The notes under the pieces were generated by a model. The model saw nothing but the letters and a program-made list of their open reading frames with translations, did no database searches and was not told the origin of the DNA. Shown here piece by piece: positions 10,791-19,862 of a DNA stretch of 40,704 nt. The DNA is from Cytidiella melzeri (Eukaryota; Basidiomycota; Agaricomycetes; Polyporales; Irpicaceae). The stretch spans positions 1 through 40,704 of the forward strand of contig JABYQR010000386.1 of the NCBI GenBank assembly GCA_022592445.1. The letters run 5' to 3'. Position 1 is the first letter of the stretch. Every line of letters begins with the position of its first letter. Position numbers and translations under genes: made by a program.

Positions 10791-11046
10791 ATATTCTAGA
10801 ATACCATTAAATACAGGAATAGTATTGTATTGTATTGTAATGTATTGTATTGTATTTAATGGTAATTGTCTTCTGAAAAAATTTCCACAAGCGAGTATTT
10901 AATGGGTATTTAATGATATTCTGAGATTATATTGCATTATAATGGTATTTTTGCAGAGCACTACATGCAGTAGTCATGTGCCATCGATAAGATAAGATAA
11001 GGAAAATAAAAGGAAAAGAAAGAAAAAAGTGTGCATGCTCATGACA

Positions 11047-11062
11047 TTACCCCCCTCCTAAA
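11047..11062 (-). promoter_or_regulatory. G2 polypurine tract
   Basis: On the minus strand CTTTAGGAGGGGGGTAA lies directly against the LTR start TGTCATGAGC. G3 has the same tract at 24734-24750. The pol stop codon TAG lies within it. It primes plus-strand DNA synthesis in LTR retrotransposons. Confidence 0.88.
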
Positions 11063-11735
11063 GGCCTTTTCTCCGGAAGGCAGGAGTTGAGTCTTTTCCA
11101 TCTTCCCACAAGGCTACACGTCGTAGAGTTTCTGAAGGTAGTTTCTCAAAATTCTCATTGATTGGTTGGAAGTTCATCGCCAAGAATAGAGATGCAGCAA
11201 TTGGTTGTGGAGCTCCTGGGTGTCGTCTGTGGAAATCTTTTACAGCTTCATCGGCATGAGTGACGTTGGTTGCTGGTTCCCAGGAATTTTCTGATTCTGG
11301 GTATCCTTTCCACTTGACATGGTTCTGAAACTCCTTCTTCCACCCAAAGATCCTTGAATCAAGAATCTGTTCTACCTCATACTCCTCTTCTTCATCAACC
11401 ACAATCGGCTCTGGTTCAGGAAATTCCCAGTTAGGGACCAAACTTGCTGTCTTGGCCGGTCGTAGCCTATCCACATGGAACACTGGGTGACGCTTGTCTC
11501 GAATGGTAAGTTTGACCCAATAATTCAGGTCTCCAATCTTTTCCAAGACTTCATAAGGACCATCTCGTTTTGGTGCTAGTTTTGCCACCGGCTGTTCCTT
11601 TGGATGTTTCTTGCGTTCCATGTAAACCTTATCACCGACTTTAAACTGCGGGGCCTTTGTAACTCCGTGATCATAGAATCGTTTCATGCGTTCTGCCGTG
11701 AGCTGCAGTGCAGCTTTGGCGTCTTCTTGGGCTTC
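11058..11735 (-). pseudogene. G2 integrase C-terminus and chromodomain
   Basis: Open from 11687 to 11058. The order is linker (MKRFYDHGVTKAPQFKVGDK), SH3-like integrase tail (APKRDGPYEVLEKIGDLNYW and HPVFHVDRLRP), then a chromodomain (EEEYEVEQILDSRIFGWKKE, NHVKWKGYPESENSWEPATN) and about 45 further residues to the stop in the polypurine tract. The aromatic and acidic chromodomain positions are kept. A stop near 11736 separates it from the integrase core (HLRAL, stop, EAQEDAK). Confidence 0.9.
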
Positions 11736-12392
11736 TCAGAGCGCTCGAAGATGTTCGTCTGCTGCGGGAACATTTGATACTGGGTTCAAAGGTGCCTGGA
11801 ACTCCGGTAGATACCCATATATCAGTTTGAAGGGAGCCTTCCCGGTGGACAAGTTTACTCGGCTATTAAGCGCAAACTCCACAATTGGTAGCCAGTCTAC
11901 CCAGTCATCCTGTCTGAAGGAGCAAAACACTCTGAGATACTGTTCTATCTCTTGGTTAATACATTTGGTTTTACCATCTGTTTGGGGATGGTACACAGTG
12001 GACATAGACAACTTTACTCCGAGTGCATTGTAGATAGCACGGAGAAACTTGGACGCAAACACCGATCCGCGGTCTGAGATTATCTGACAAGGTACACCAT
12101 GAAGTTGAAACACCTTTGCAATATAATCCTGCATGTGTTCAGGAGTTTTCATGTTTTCCCGTGATGGGTAGCAATGCACCTGCGCTGTTGTTCAATCAAC
12201 TGCAACCGTGATGGAATTGTATCCTTTACATGGCGGCAGCTTGACAATAAAATCTGCGGTGACACTCTCCCACGGAGCATTGGGCAGATCTAGCAAATTG
12301 TGCAGACCACGTGGTGGGGCAGGGTACATCTTGGCTCTTTGACAGGTGTCACATGTGTGTACGTAGTCATTGACAAAGCGTGTCATGCTAGG
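11736..12392 (-). pseudogene. G2 integrase catalytic core
   Basis: The zinc-binding Cys pair is in CDTCQRAKMYPAPPRG and the first Asp in ESVTADFIVKLPPCKGY. After a stop near 12190 the core resumes with the second Asp (IISDRGSVFASKF). The expected TERINQ motif reads TKCINQ at 11955-11969, so the catalytic Glu is Lys (11964-11966) and the following Arg is Cys. ACCGAACGT to ACCAAATGT would be two CpG transitions. The integrase cannot be active. Confidence 0.9.
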
Positions 12393-13169
12393 CTACCAGT
12401 AGTTCCGAGATAGTAACTCCAGTGTTTTGTACCTGCCCAGATGTCCGGCAGCGGGTAAATCGTGATGTCTCTGAACTAGTTCTTTTCGGATCTCGTCGTC
12501 TTTAGGGACATAAACCTTTCCTTGGAACAATAACAACCCATTTTCCACGTTCCACTCTTCAAGTCCCTGGCTAAGAAGGCGAGGTCCGAGTTTCTTGACT
12601 TTGGCAAGGGCTTCTGCCACCTCAGTCTCTCGGAGAGAACATTCACAGATTTGTTTCAACAGATCTCTATCTGGTTGTACACTAGCCTGTCCACGTTGAG
12701 ACACAGCTGCTCGGAAGACCTCAGGTCCTAAGACTACTCGTGACAAATTGTCTTCTTTGTCCTTGACCTCATGTTGGCCTAGCTGGGACATAGAATCTGA
12801 TTTTCCCATTGACTTTCCGGGCTTTTGAATGATCTCGAAGTTAAAGCGTGAGAGGAACAACACCCAATGTGCTTGACAACGTGTCAAGTTACGAGCTGTC
12901 TTCCAGTACTCGAGGTTCTTGTGGTCAGAGAAGATAGGAAATTTCTCTGGTAACCCTTCCAAGTAATGACACCAGTCTTCAAGGGCTTGTACAATTGCCA
13001 TGAGTTCTCTGTTGTAAATCTCATAGTTTCGTTTGGTCTCAGTCATGCTTTCAGACTGATATGCTACTGGATGCCATGTGCCGTCTTCGGCTTGTTGCTC
13101 CAGTACCCCTCCCATTGCATATCCGGATGCATCCGTGTCCAGATGTGTGGGTCTATCAAAACTCCACAT
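12393..13169 (-). pseudogene. G2 RNase H and integrase zinc-binding start
   Basis: A 258-codon open stretch. The RNase H catalytic residues appear present: Asp in LDTDASGYAMGGVLEQQ, Glu in NYEIYNRELMAI, Asp in IFSDHKNLEYWKT. The tether follows and then the HxxxxxxxH part of the H2C2 finger (HHDLPAAGHLGRYKTLELL). A TAG at the end replaces the second Trp of the usual NYWWP motif. Confidence 0.9.
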
Positions 13170-14206
13170 GCCAACACCGGCACTTCCACAAATCGTCGGC
13201 GGAGTTCATCAAACGCTGACTGCTCTTCAGGACCCCATTTCCAAGGAACCTTGCCCGTGAGACGGTCTAGGGGCTTACATATCTTTCCGAAGTCTTTGAT
13301 GAACCTCCGGTAGAATTTGCGAACCCACGGAATCGGCAGATATTGGAGACATTCTGCGGTACAGGCCATTCAGCCACTGCCTTTACTTTGACAGGGTCTA
13401 TGCGTAACTGGTTATGACTAATGATGACACCAAGGTATTCTGTCTCCGACCTCTCAAACTCGCATTTTTCAGGTTTCAAAAACAGGTCATGTTGCCTGAG
13501 CCGTCTCAGCACTTCGTGTACCACCTCGTGGTGCTTGGATATCTCCTTGGAGTAGATGAGGATACCATCTAGGTAGACAGTGACCTTGCCTTCAGCAAGG
13601 AGGTCAGCAAAGATGTCATTCATCATGTTTTGGAACGTGGCCGGGGAATTGGTAAGGCCAAAGAACATAACTGTAGGTTCAAACAGTCCTCGGTTGGTGA
13701 CAAACGTGGCTTTGTGTTCGTCACCTTCTTTGATGCGGACATTATTGTATTCCCACCTGACATCCAGCTTAGTGAAGAACTTAGCGCCTCTTAGCCTATC
13801 CATGAGTTCAGAGATTAACGGTAGTGGATATCAGTTCTTAATAGTGACTTTGTTCAACTTTTGATAGTCTTGAACCGGACACAACTTTCCGTCCTTTTTC
13901 TTGACAAAGAAGAAAGGTGATGCCATTGGAGACTTTGATGGTCAAATGTACCCTGTTTCTAGGTTCTCCTGGATAAACTTGTCAAGTTCCTCTTGCTCGG
14001 GATGAGACAGCGTGTAAATCTTTGCATGGAATCCTTTTGCTTTTGGAATCAACCCAATTGCATGGTTGTATGACTTGTGTTCTGGAAGTCATTGAGGTTC
14101 CGTCTCGGAAAAGATATGAGCATGTTGACGATATTGTTCAGATACCATCTCCTCAAATGTTTTGACTGGTTTAACCCAGTTCTAGACCTCAGCTAATTCA
14201 CTAGAG
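13170..14206 (-). pseudogene. G2 reverse transcriptase
   Basis: Read from right: HPEQEELDKFIQENLETGYI, stop at an expected Arg, [19 protein letters not shown], then KN-stop-YPLPL (again Arg to TGA). The main open part is 13267-13803, with FFTKLDVRWEYNNVRIKEGD and GLTNSPATFQNMMNDIFADL. The active-site motif reads YLDGILIY, so the last Asp of YLDD is Gly (13564-13566). The thumb is frameshifted near 13300 (CRFRGFA then KFYRRFIKDFGKI). The protease expected upstream is absent; see the family-C LTR at 14207. Confidence 0.9.
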
Positions 14207-14965
14207 TGTTATGGATGGCCTGACTAGCCCTTAATTTTCGCAATTTACCTCTTGTTTTTATCTGTAAAACTCCGGGCTGCAACTCAGTTGCAACCTTCTC
14301 TGCATAAACTCCCTTTTCACGTCTATTAAGCGCCTGTATCACGTGGCTTAGACGCTCCACACGGTCACATTACTTGCTACTACGTCACACTGGCATGTGA
14401 CTTAGCTTAAGTAAGCCCACATGGCTACAAGCACATGGCTCAGCCCATAGCTAGGGTTTGACGTCATAGATACCGTTCACATGGACTCCTTTTGTTCTTT
14501 CCTTATTGTTCTCTTTATGGAAGGATGTTCTCACAGGTGTGGGAATGGAATACAATAGTTGGTCTCCTTTTAGATAGATTCTCTCACAAGTAGAGTTCTT
14601 GGCAAGGTCTAGACAATAGCTATTGTTCTCTTTTAGGTAGTTCTTTTGTTCTTCGTTCACACGGCTTCTTGCAAAGCCTGCCCTCAACATGGTCTGTGCG
14701 CAGGTCCCTGAAGTCTATATAAGCAGCTACATGTACGCTCCTAGCCCCCATCTCGACCTCTTGGTCTTTACTGGGCTAGGTAAGCAAACCCCTCCTGTAC
14801 TACATAGCTAGTAGTACCCAATACTAACTTGGTCTTTACTGGGATAGATAACTTGTATAAAGTCTGATAGCTGGTGAGAGCACTGTGCTACACGCCTGCC
14901 ACCACCTCCTCGTCGATATCCACTTCGTGTCCCTGTCTGTCACGTCGAGCCTTGTCTCCGTGTCA
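14207..14965 (-). mobile_element. Family-C LTR (759 bp) inside G2, no target duplication
   Basis: Same family as the G3 LTRs. On the plus strand it begins TGTTATGGATGGCCTGACTA (G3 LTRs have TGTCGTGG here, a CpG to TpA double change) and ends TTGTCTCCGTGTCA. It carries TATATAAG at 14716-14723 and two copies of TTGGTCTTTACTGGG. The flanks are CTAGAG and GAATC, which do not form a 5-bp duplication. It sits between the gag end and the RT region, where protease should be, so it probably marks a deletion or recombination. Confidence 0.88.
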
Positions 14966-16158
14966 GAATCAGCTCTCCTGTTGCCTCCAGTTTCTTCCCT
15001 TTGGCTTTAGAGGTAGAGGCCTCTGCATTGGTAGCTGCTACATGTGGTCCACAAGGAGGTGGACGAGGGACTGTAGGTTTGGTACACGTGTGTGCAATAT
15101 GACTGGGATCTGTGGTAAGTTCCTGGCAGTTATAACACCGCCGCCCATGCTGCATTTTGGAGGCATCAACTTCCATGGGAACTGGGCCATTTGAGGCTTG
15201 GGGAACCGGGGTAAACCTGGGCTGGGACTGGGTAGGTCTCAACGTGGTCAACAAGGGAACAGACGGAATTTTCTTCTCCGTTGTTTCTCTGATGTGGGCA
15301 TACACAGCCGCCATTTTCAGAGACCTGTCAATCCAACCTTGGTAATTGGCTGGGGGTGCTTCAGCCGTTGCGAGCTGTCCGTAGATGTATTCAGGGAGAC
15401 CCTTTATGAACCGGATCTTCTTGTCTTTGTTGCTCAACCCGTTGATACGACCCATGTATGATTGGAAATCAGTGACCTATGTGCCGACATCCCGTGCATT
15501 CTTTTCCTTCTTTTCAGCTCCACAGAGCTTCTCCAATTCATGAATGGCAGTATCCTCGGGCGTTGTATTGCCAAAGTACTTTTTGAGTTCAGCCTTGACT
15601 TTGGCCCATGTGTTGAGATTGCCTGGCAAATCACCGTTGTTGTCAGCCATGTGGTTGGTGACTGGTATTGCCCATTGTGCAGCTTTCTCTGACAAACAAT
15701 AGATGGCTGATAGAACCTTGGTTTTTTCTTCGGTGATGCCAGCAGTCACCCAGTAGGCTTCACATTGCGACAAGAATTGCTCTAAGTCACGGCCATGTTT
15801 GCCCTTGTACCTATCGGGCTTGGAATCGTTATTGTTGACCGTGACTTGCAGTCTCGGCATGGCTTGCGCAACTGCAGCTACAATGGCTGCAATCAAGGTG
15901 GGCTCAACCGCAGGTGTTGTCATTATGATGAGAGTGGGGGAAACGGTTTGAATTGGTAGAGTTTCCGGTATAAACTCGGGGGTGACAGGAGCAGTGATGG
16001 GGTCAGGAATAATGGGGGTAGCAAACGTGATGTCCGGTGAAACCGGTGAGATTTCCGGTACAACTAAACTGGTATCAACTTTGACTTCTTCAGGAACTCC
16101 GACAATCAATGGGATTTGACTGTTATCACAGGGTACGTAACCGGAGTATTGTTGTCCT
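14966..16158 (-). pseudogene. G2 gag, C-terminal part (capsid-like and zinc knuckle)
   Basis: Open from about 16150 to 15477, stop, then 15455 to 14966 into the LTR. It has a Pro/Thr-rich leader (PEISPVSPDITFATPIIPDP), then a capsid-like segment (KPDRYKGKHGRDLEQFLSQC, AAQWAIPVTNHM, WAKVKAELKKYFGNTTPED), and NKDKKIRFIKGLPEYIYGQL after the stop. The Cys/His box CYNCQELTTDPSHIAHTC has the usual Cys and His residues but longer spacing than C-x2-C-x4-H-x4-C. The N-terminal half is across the solo LTR at 16164-16911. Confidence 0.85.
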
Positions 16159-16163
16159 TCTCT

Positions 16164-16911
16164 TGTTGCGGAGCGACTGCTGCTATGCTGATAAACCCTA
16201 AACAAGGGTGAAGAGGAGAGGAAGTGGAAGTGGAAGTAGATCTCCAACAACGACAACAAGGTCAAAGTCGATGATAAGCAGGCAAGCAGGCACAGAGGCC
16301 GGATACTGGCAGTGCAAATGACGAAGTTAATATCATGCTTATACTAGGTTACATTGAGTAACTCACCTGGCAGTGCAAATGACGAAGAGGTCAAGATGCA
16401 GAACCAGGGAGGGTAAGGGGTACTATATATACTGTGTCTGGGTGGTCTGTGCACCAGTTCCCACACTAGGGACTGGAGTAACTGTGGGGCTGGAGTAACA
16501 ATAGAACAATAAGGAACCAGGGTAACTGTCAAGGACCTGAGTAACTGTCAAGGACCAGGGTACGTAGAACAATAGAGCTAGAACAATAGAACAATAGAAA
16601 CTGGGGGAATCCCTAACAATAGACAGAAGACAATAGTCGAAAGACAATAGAACAATGAGAACTGGGGGAATCCCTATCAATGGAAGTTGAACAATAGAAC
16701 AATAGCCTAGGTTGATCTGGAACCGCTCCAGATTGAGTCTAGGGTTTGGGTCTGGACTATTGATAAATAAGGCAGGATGTCACGTGACCCGGGTTAGGGT
16801 TAGGTCCAGTAACGCTCCTAGCCGGAAAATAAGCGCTCTAGATAGGCGCCTAAGGCTGTAAACTTGTGACATTATTGGAAAAATCCGGTCTCTGTTGGAC
16901 TATCCATGTCA
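16164..16911. mobile_element. Family-B solo LTR (748 bp) in G2 gag
   Basis: Starts TGTTGCGGAGCGACTGC and ends GACTATCCATGTCA. The 5-bp duplication TCTCT is at 16159-16163 and 16912-16916. Near-identical to 25488-26275. It holds many ACAATAG words, a TACTATATATAC stretch near 16425, and two adjacent TTAGGG units at 16791-16804. No internal coding region, so it is a solo LTR; its orientation is not determinable here. Confidence 0.95.
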
Positions 16912-16916
16912 TCTCT

Positions 16917-17755
16917 GAAATGACAAGATACTACAAACTGTTGACTTCAATTTGGACACGGCTGTCGTTTGCAGACTTCGATATACGCGTGATCCTCTTT
17001 GTTATTGTGACAGTCCTGAAGATTGTCGGGATCAAAGACGTGGAAGAGATTGTCACACTCAATGATTGCTATCTACTACAAAGGGAGTTTCTCAAAATAT
17101 CCTCCATCTGCTACAAACACAACTCGACTTGTAACCTCTGTCAACCTCTTGCGCAGTTGTGTGAAGTTGATTTGTCCTACTGACTGCAGGCCATAATTCA
17201 GTGCTTTGAGCTGGGCAGGCGTGCGAGTGAACAGTACTTCCTCCGTATGCTCTGTAAGGTACAGAAGTTTGTCGTTGAGTAGCAGGACTGTGAGTCGTTG
17301 CAGTGACGGGTAAGCTCAATCAGAATCTTGAGGTGTCTGGTGGTGGCCTCGATCTTCAGCCTGAGGATGCCGGCTTGGTCCTTGATGGAGAACTTATGGA
17401 AGTTGAGTGTTACCGGTTTCTGCGCATCCGGTCAAGGTGGTGCAGGTGCTCGGGAGATGCGGTCTTTGAGAGACAGTTTCTCAATACAGTCAGCAAGGGT
17501 TTGAGTACATTTGATGTGTGTACGTTTCTTGATAGACTTGTTGTCAAGGGCAAACTTTTTGTGGTCAAAGTGTGGGAGTCTAGTACCAAGAGGGTGGTAG
17601 TGAGGACGGTGTGAGACGTACGAAACGATGGCTTCAAGGTCCTTCTCTGTGTACAGATGGGGACGACCTTGTTTGCGCAGTTCTTGTTGAGCCTCAAAGA
17701 AGGACTTGGGTACGTTACAATGGATGTGTATGTCTTTCGGCACTACAACCACGAC
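16917..17755 (-). pseudogene. G2 gag, N-terminal region
   Basis: Starts near MVVVPKDIHIHCNVPKSFFE (17752) with RPHLYTEKDLEAIVSYVSHR. The same layout occurs in G3 gag (SDKDLVTVAKYVSKK). Further on, in shifted frames, LLNDKLLYLTEHTEEVLFTR and QLRKRLTEVTSRVVFVADGG are readable, followed by HNNKEDHAYIEVCKRQPCPN. The last stretch aligns by eye with CDDQPCPNRYTQADFTEAVN in G3 gag. Several stops and frameshifts. The function of this long gag leader is unknown to me. Confidence 0.7.
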
Positions 17756-17849
17756 ATGAGAAGGAAGATCAAGGACTCGGGTACGTTACAACGGATGCGT
17801 ATGTCTTTCAGCACTATAACCACAACATGAGAAGGAAGATCAAGGGTCC
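17708..17849. repeat. Tandem duplication, 2 x 71 bp, in the G2 leader
   Basis: Two copies starting GGGTACGTTACAAYGGATG at 17708 and 17779, each containing ATGTCTTTC and ACATGAGAAGGAAGATCAAG. They differ at about seven positions, nearly all transitions. They cover the presumed gag start, so the ATG context occurs twice. A run of 12 G follows at 17876-17887. Confidence 0.85.
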
Positions 17850-17951
17850 GGGCCAATACAACGTACTGGTAAACCGGGGGGGGGGGGCTAAACTTCTAAA
17901 AACTTTGGGGAAGAAAATGTGCAGTTGCGCGACGTCCAGGCGAGCGTACGG

Positions 17952-17962
17952 AGATTCTACCT
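17952..17962 (-). promoter_or_regulatory. G2 primer-binding site, self-priming type
   Basis: On the minus strand, two bases after the 5' LTR end, comes AGGTAGAATCT. Its exact complement AGATTCTACCT occurs once in the LTR of the same strand (18192 to 18182), just downstream of the TATA box. No TGG-starting tRNA 3'-end complement abuts the LTR. In the Tf1/sushi group the first 11 nt of the RNA pair with the primer site. Confidence 0.75.
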
Positions 17963-17964
17963 AA

Positions 17965-18461
17965 TGTCAGGAACACAACCAAACTCTATGAAGAGCAAGG
18001 AAGTGACGACGGGGGTGGAGGAACAACGAGTTAACTCACGTGGACGATGATGACAGGGGTATATGTGATGAGGAAGGGTGAAGACACAACAACGAGGGAA
18101 TAGCTAACAATGAGCCAAAGTACAGGTTATATTAGTACAGTGAGGGACTAGGTACAAGGTGAATGTCACCTAAAGACCAGGAGGTAGAATCTGAGGTCTT
18201 TAGGGAGCTACAAGGTGGGTTTATATACATCTCAGACAAGGACCCCTGGTACCGGGTCTGTACTCCTAACACTGCTGTGGGAACGTATGGTGTGCTATGG
18301 TGCGATATTCTACAATGTTCCACAAGGTTCCAGCACCTTCTATGATCATGTGACCAGTCTGTCACATGTACTTGATCACATGCAGTAGTCATGTGCCATT
18401 GATAAGATAAGATAAGGAAAATAAAAGGAAAAGAAAGGAAAAAGTGTGCATGCTCGTGACA
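17965..18461 (-). repeat. G2 5' LTR (497 bp)
   Basis: Uninterrupted LTR, TGTCAGGAACACAACC to GCATGCTCGTGACA on the plus strand. It drives transcription leftward. The TATA box (TATATAAA, minus strand) is at 18230-18237 and the self-priming 11-mer is at 18182-18192, with a start-to-start distance of about 45 nt. A short A/G-rich stretch with GATAAGATAAGATAAGG lies near 18402. Confidence 0.93.
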
Positions 18462-19127
18462 TCCGACATGCTCCAGTGGACCTCAACAACGGTCTCTCCG
18501 CGAATAACCCTTGTCGTCTTTGTAACGACTTGGGCCTTCTTTTTCCTTGGGGTCCACTCCGCATCCTCCATCTCTGCGTCCTCCTCATCCTCATTCTCAT
18601 CCTTGTCCGGTTCCAAGTCCTCCTCATCTTTGTCCGTAGGGATGTATTGCGAGGTTGCAGGACTCGAAGTCTTGCTACGCCAAATTGTGCCTGCAACAAA
18701 CGGAAAAGGCGTTGTCAACGCAGTTGCCGCAAGTTTTGCCGCAATCTCAGCGGCCGCCGACTCTACAATTGCCTTGCGCTGCATCTCCGCTGCGGCCCTC
18801 TTCTCCAGCATCAACCGCTTACCCTCAGCAAACACCTTTTTCTTTGCCTCCTCAGCTTCCATCTTCTTCCTCGCCTCCTCAGCCTCCATCCTCGTCTTCT
18901 CCTGCGCTGCAGCAACCAACTCTGCCGTCCTTTGGTGTTCCTCCTCAACCGCTGCCTCCGCCCTCAACTTCTCTTCCTCCTGCTCCATTCTTGCCAGCTC
19001 GGCCTTCCTCTCGGCAATTTCTTGCTGCCTCAGTGCAAAACAATCAGCGGCAGTCTCTGGAAAGGAGTCATTGAAGTCAGCCTATCTCCACCAAGGAGCA
19101 GAGATACTCACCATTTGGGGTGGACAT
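18462..19127 (-). pseudogene. Antisense cargo gene of G1, 5' part (intron, coiled coil, acidic region)
   Basis: Exon 1 is 19127-19112 (ATG TCC ACC CCA AAT G), then a 55-nt intron 19111-19057 (GTGAGTATC...TTTCCAG), and exon 2 runs from 19056. The joined reading gives MSTPNETAADCFALRQQEIA, then a long Glu/Lys/Ala-rich coiled coil to about residue 110. An acidic run near residues 135-165 (DKDEEDLEPDKDENEDEEDA) and a basic PRKKK follow, then VEVHWSMSD at the G2 insertion point. Removing G2 and one TSD restores an in-frame link to DVGCNMC at 7890. A chromatin or DNA-binding role is only suggested by composition. Gene length would be about 300 codons. Confidence 0.75.
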
Positions 19128-19200
19128 GTTGCTGCTGGGTACTGGGTAGTGGTTGTTGAAAGAAGAAAAGTTGAAGTCCAGCACTTGCACACTCTCAGGA

Positions 19201-19207
19201 CTTTATA
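19201..19207 (-). promoter_or_regulatory. TATA box of the antisense gene
   Basis: TATAAAG on the minus strand, about 75 bp upstream of the ATG at 19127, with a pyrimidine-rich leader (CAACTTTTCTTCTTTCAAC) between them. The spacing fits a fungal promoter. Confidence 0.5.
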
Positions 19208-19263
19208 CCAAAACTCCAGATCTCCAATGTGGATACATTAGAAGCATTGCCCTCATGGGTTCG

Positions 19264-19862
19264 GGCCTTAAGGGGGAGGTACTGTCACAATCCGGCCCAA
19301 CCACCCGACTTCACGTGACCTCCGCACCTGAACACCGCGCCGCATACGCCGCATCTCCGCACTGACGTCATCATGACCCTTATCATCCGTTTCCTTTACA
19401 TCATGCTGTGTTACAGTTCTCTTATCTCTCCACAAAAATGCGCAATTCCCTTTGTTCCGCTTTTGTCTACTCCCGTCAGACTTGGAATCATTGTAGTATA
19501 TATACGAGACCTAACTGTAGTAAATAAGCAATTCGAATATTGAATAAGACTTTCCTTCTTATCCTCTCTTTGTCTGCATTTGACTTCACTAGCTGAAGTT
19601 GTCTTACTCGTCGTTGTCCAATATCCCCTTGTCGTCTCCGGTGTTCCAATCACCACACCGCCGCAGGTCCGCATTTTGATTGAGCCTTGCTCTCGAACCT
19701 TTGATCCTGCTAAGTCCAAATTTGAGTCACGAGAATCTCGAGCAGCGCAACTTAACTAGTTGAAGCCAAGACTCATTCTGATCCCCCTTGTCCACTCCAC
19801 CGCTTCCGCATCTCCGCAAACACCACAGCTCCTCGTTCCTCCCTCTTTCGTCTTGCTATTAA
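19264..19862 (+). repeat. G1 polypurine tract and 3' LTR
   Basis: AAGGGGGAGGTAC abuts TGTCACAATCCGGCCC at 19282, a typical polypurine tract and LTR start in plus orientation. Promoter-like TATATATAC is near 19496 and AATAAG near 19541. The right end is uncertain because the 5' LTR is missing. TATTAACA near 19862 is a possible CA end before the composition changes. Confidence 0.6.

Larger units (their letters stand above)
8317..10963 (-). mobile_element. hAT transposon copy A (2647 bp)
   Basis: The termini are TAGTGCTTAGCAAATACCAT and, on the other end, reverse complement TAGTGCTCTGCAAAAATACC; both fit the hAT rule 5'-TAGNG. The 8-bp target duplication CATGCAGT is at 8309-8316 and 10964-10971, inside the G2 LTR. 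The element is the same length as copy B at 32388-35034 in the opposite orientation. The only difference I found is C at 8569 versus T at 34782. Subterminal DNA is rich in ATTAAATAC/AATACAATAC words. The transposase is broken, so movement would need a helper. Confidence 0.95.
7895..11046 (-). repeat. G2 3' LTR, interrupted by hAT copy A
   Basis: The LTR occupies 7895-8316 and 10972-11046. The hAT and its second TSD copy lie between. Removing them restores the order seen in the uninterrupted right LTR (CACATGCAGTAGTCATGTGC). A minus-strand TATA box (TATATAAA) is at 8150-8157, and the 11-mer AGGTAGAATCT on the plus strand is at 8112-8122. Confidence 0.92.
7895..18461 (-). mobile_element. G2: full-length but composite Ty3/Gypsy chromovirus
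   Basis: Both LTRs start TGTCAGGAACACAACC on the plus strand and end TGACA. The left copy is 422 bp plus 75 bp around a hAT (497 bp); the right copy is 497 bp. The target duplication is TCCAA at 7890-7894 and TCCGA at 18462-18466, one CpG-type change. The minus-strand order is 5' LTR (right), primer site, gag, RT, RNase H, integrase, chromodomain, polypurine tract, 3' LTR (left). Three later insertions sit inside: hAT copy A, a family-C LTR and a family-B solo LTR. In the first 190 bp the two LTRs differ at roughly one base in twelve, mostly transitions, so the insertion is old. Confidence 0.92.
4924..19862 (+). mobile_element. G1: 5'-truncated Ty3/Gypsy chromovirus with an antisense cargo gene
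   Basis: Plus-strand order: RT (from 4924, truncated), RNase H, integrase, chromodomain (to about 7443), an antisense gene (7609 to 19127), a polypurine tract (19264-19281) and a 3' LTR starting TGTCACAATCC at 19282. G2 is inserted at 7895-18461. The part upstream of the RT finger/palm, including gag, protease and the 5' LTR, is absent. Without G2 the remaining G1 DNA is about 4.4 kb. Treating pol, antisense gene and LTR as one element is inferred from their shared orientation and the PPT-LTR junction; with no 5' LTR it cannot be proved here. Confidence 0.7.

Noticed and set aside
16791..16804. Telomere-like TTAGGG pair
   Set aside because: It occurs at the same place in both family-B LTRs (also near 26157), so it is part of the LTR and not an interstitial telomere.
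18444..19241. 265- and 237-codon plus-strand frames
   Set aside because: They are the complement of the Glu/Lys-rich coiled-coil gene on the minus strand, which has intron, start and TATA support.
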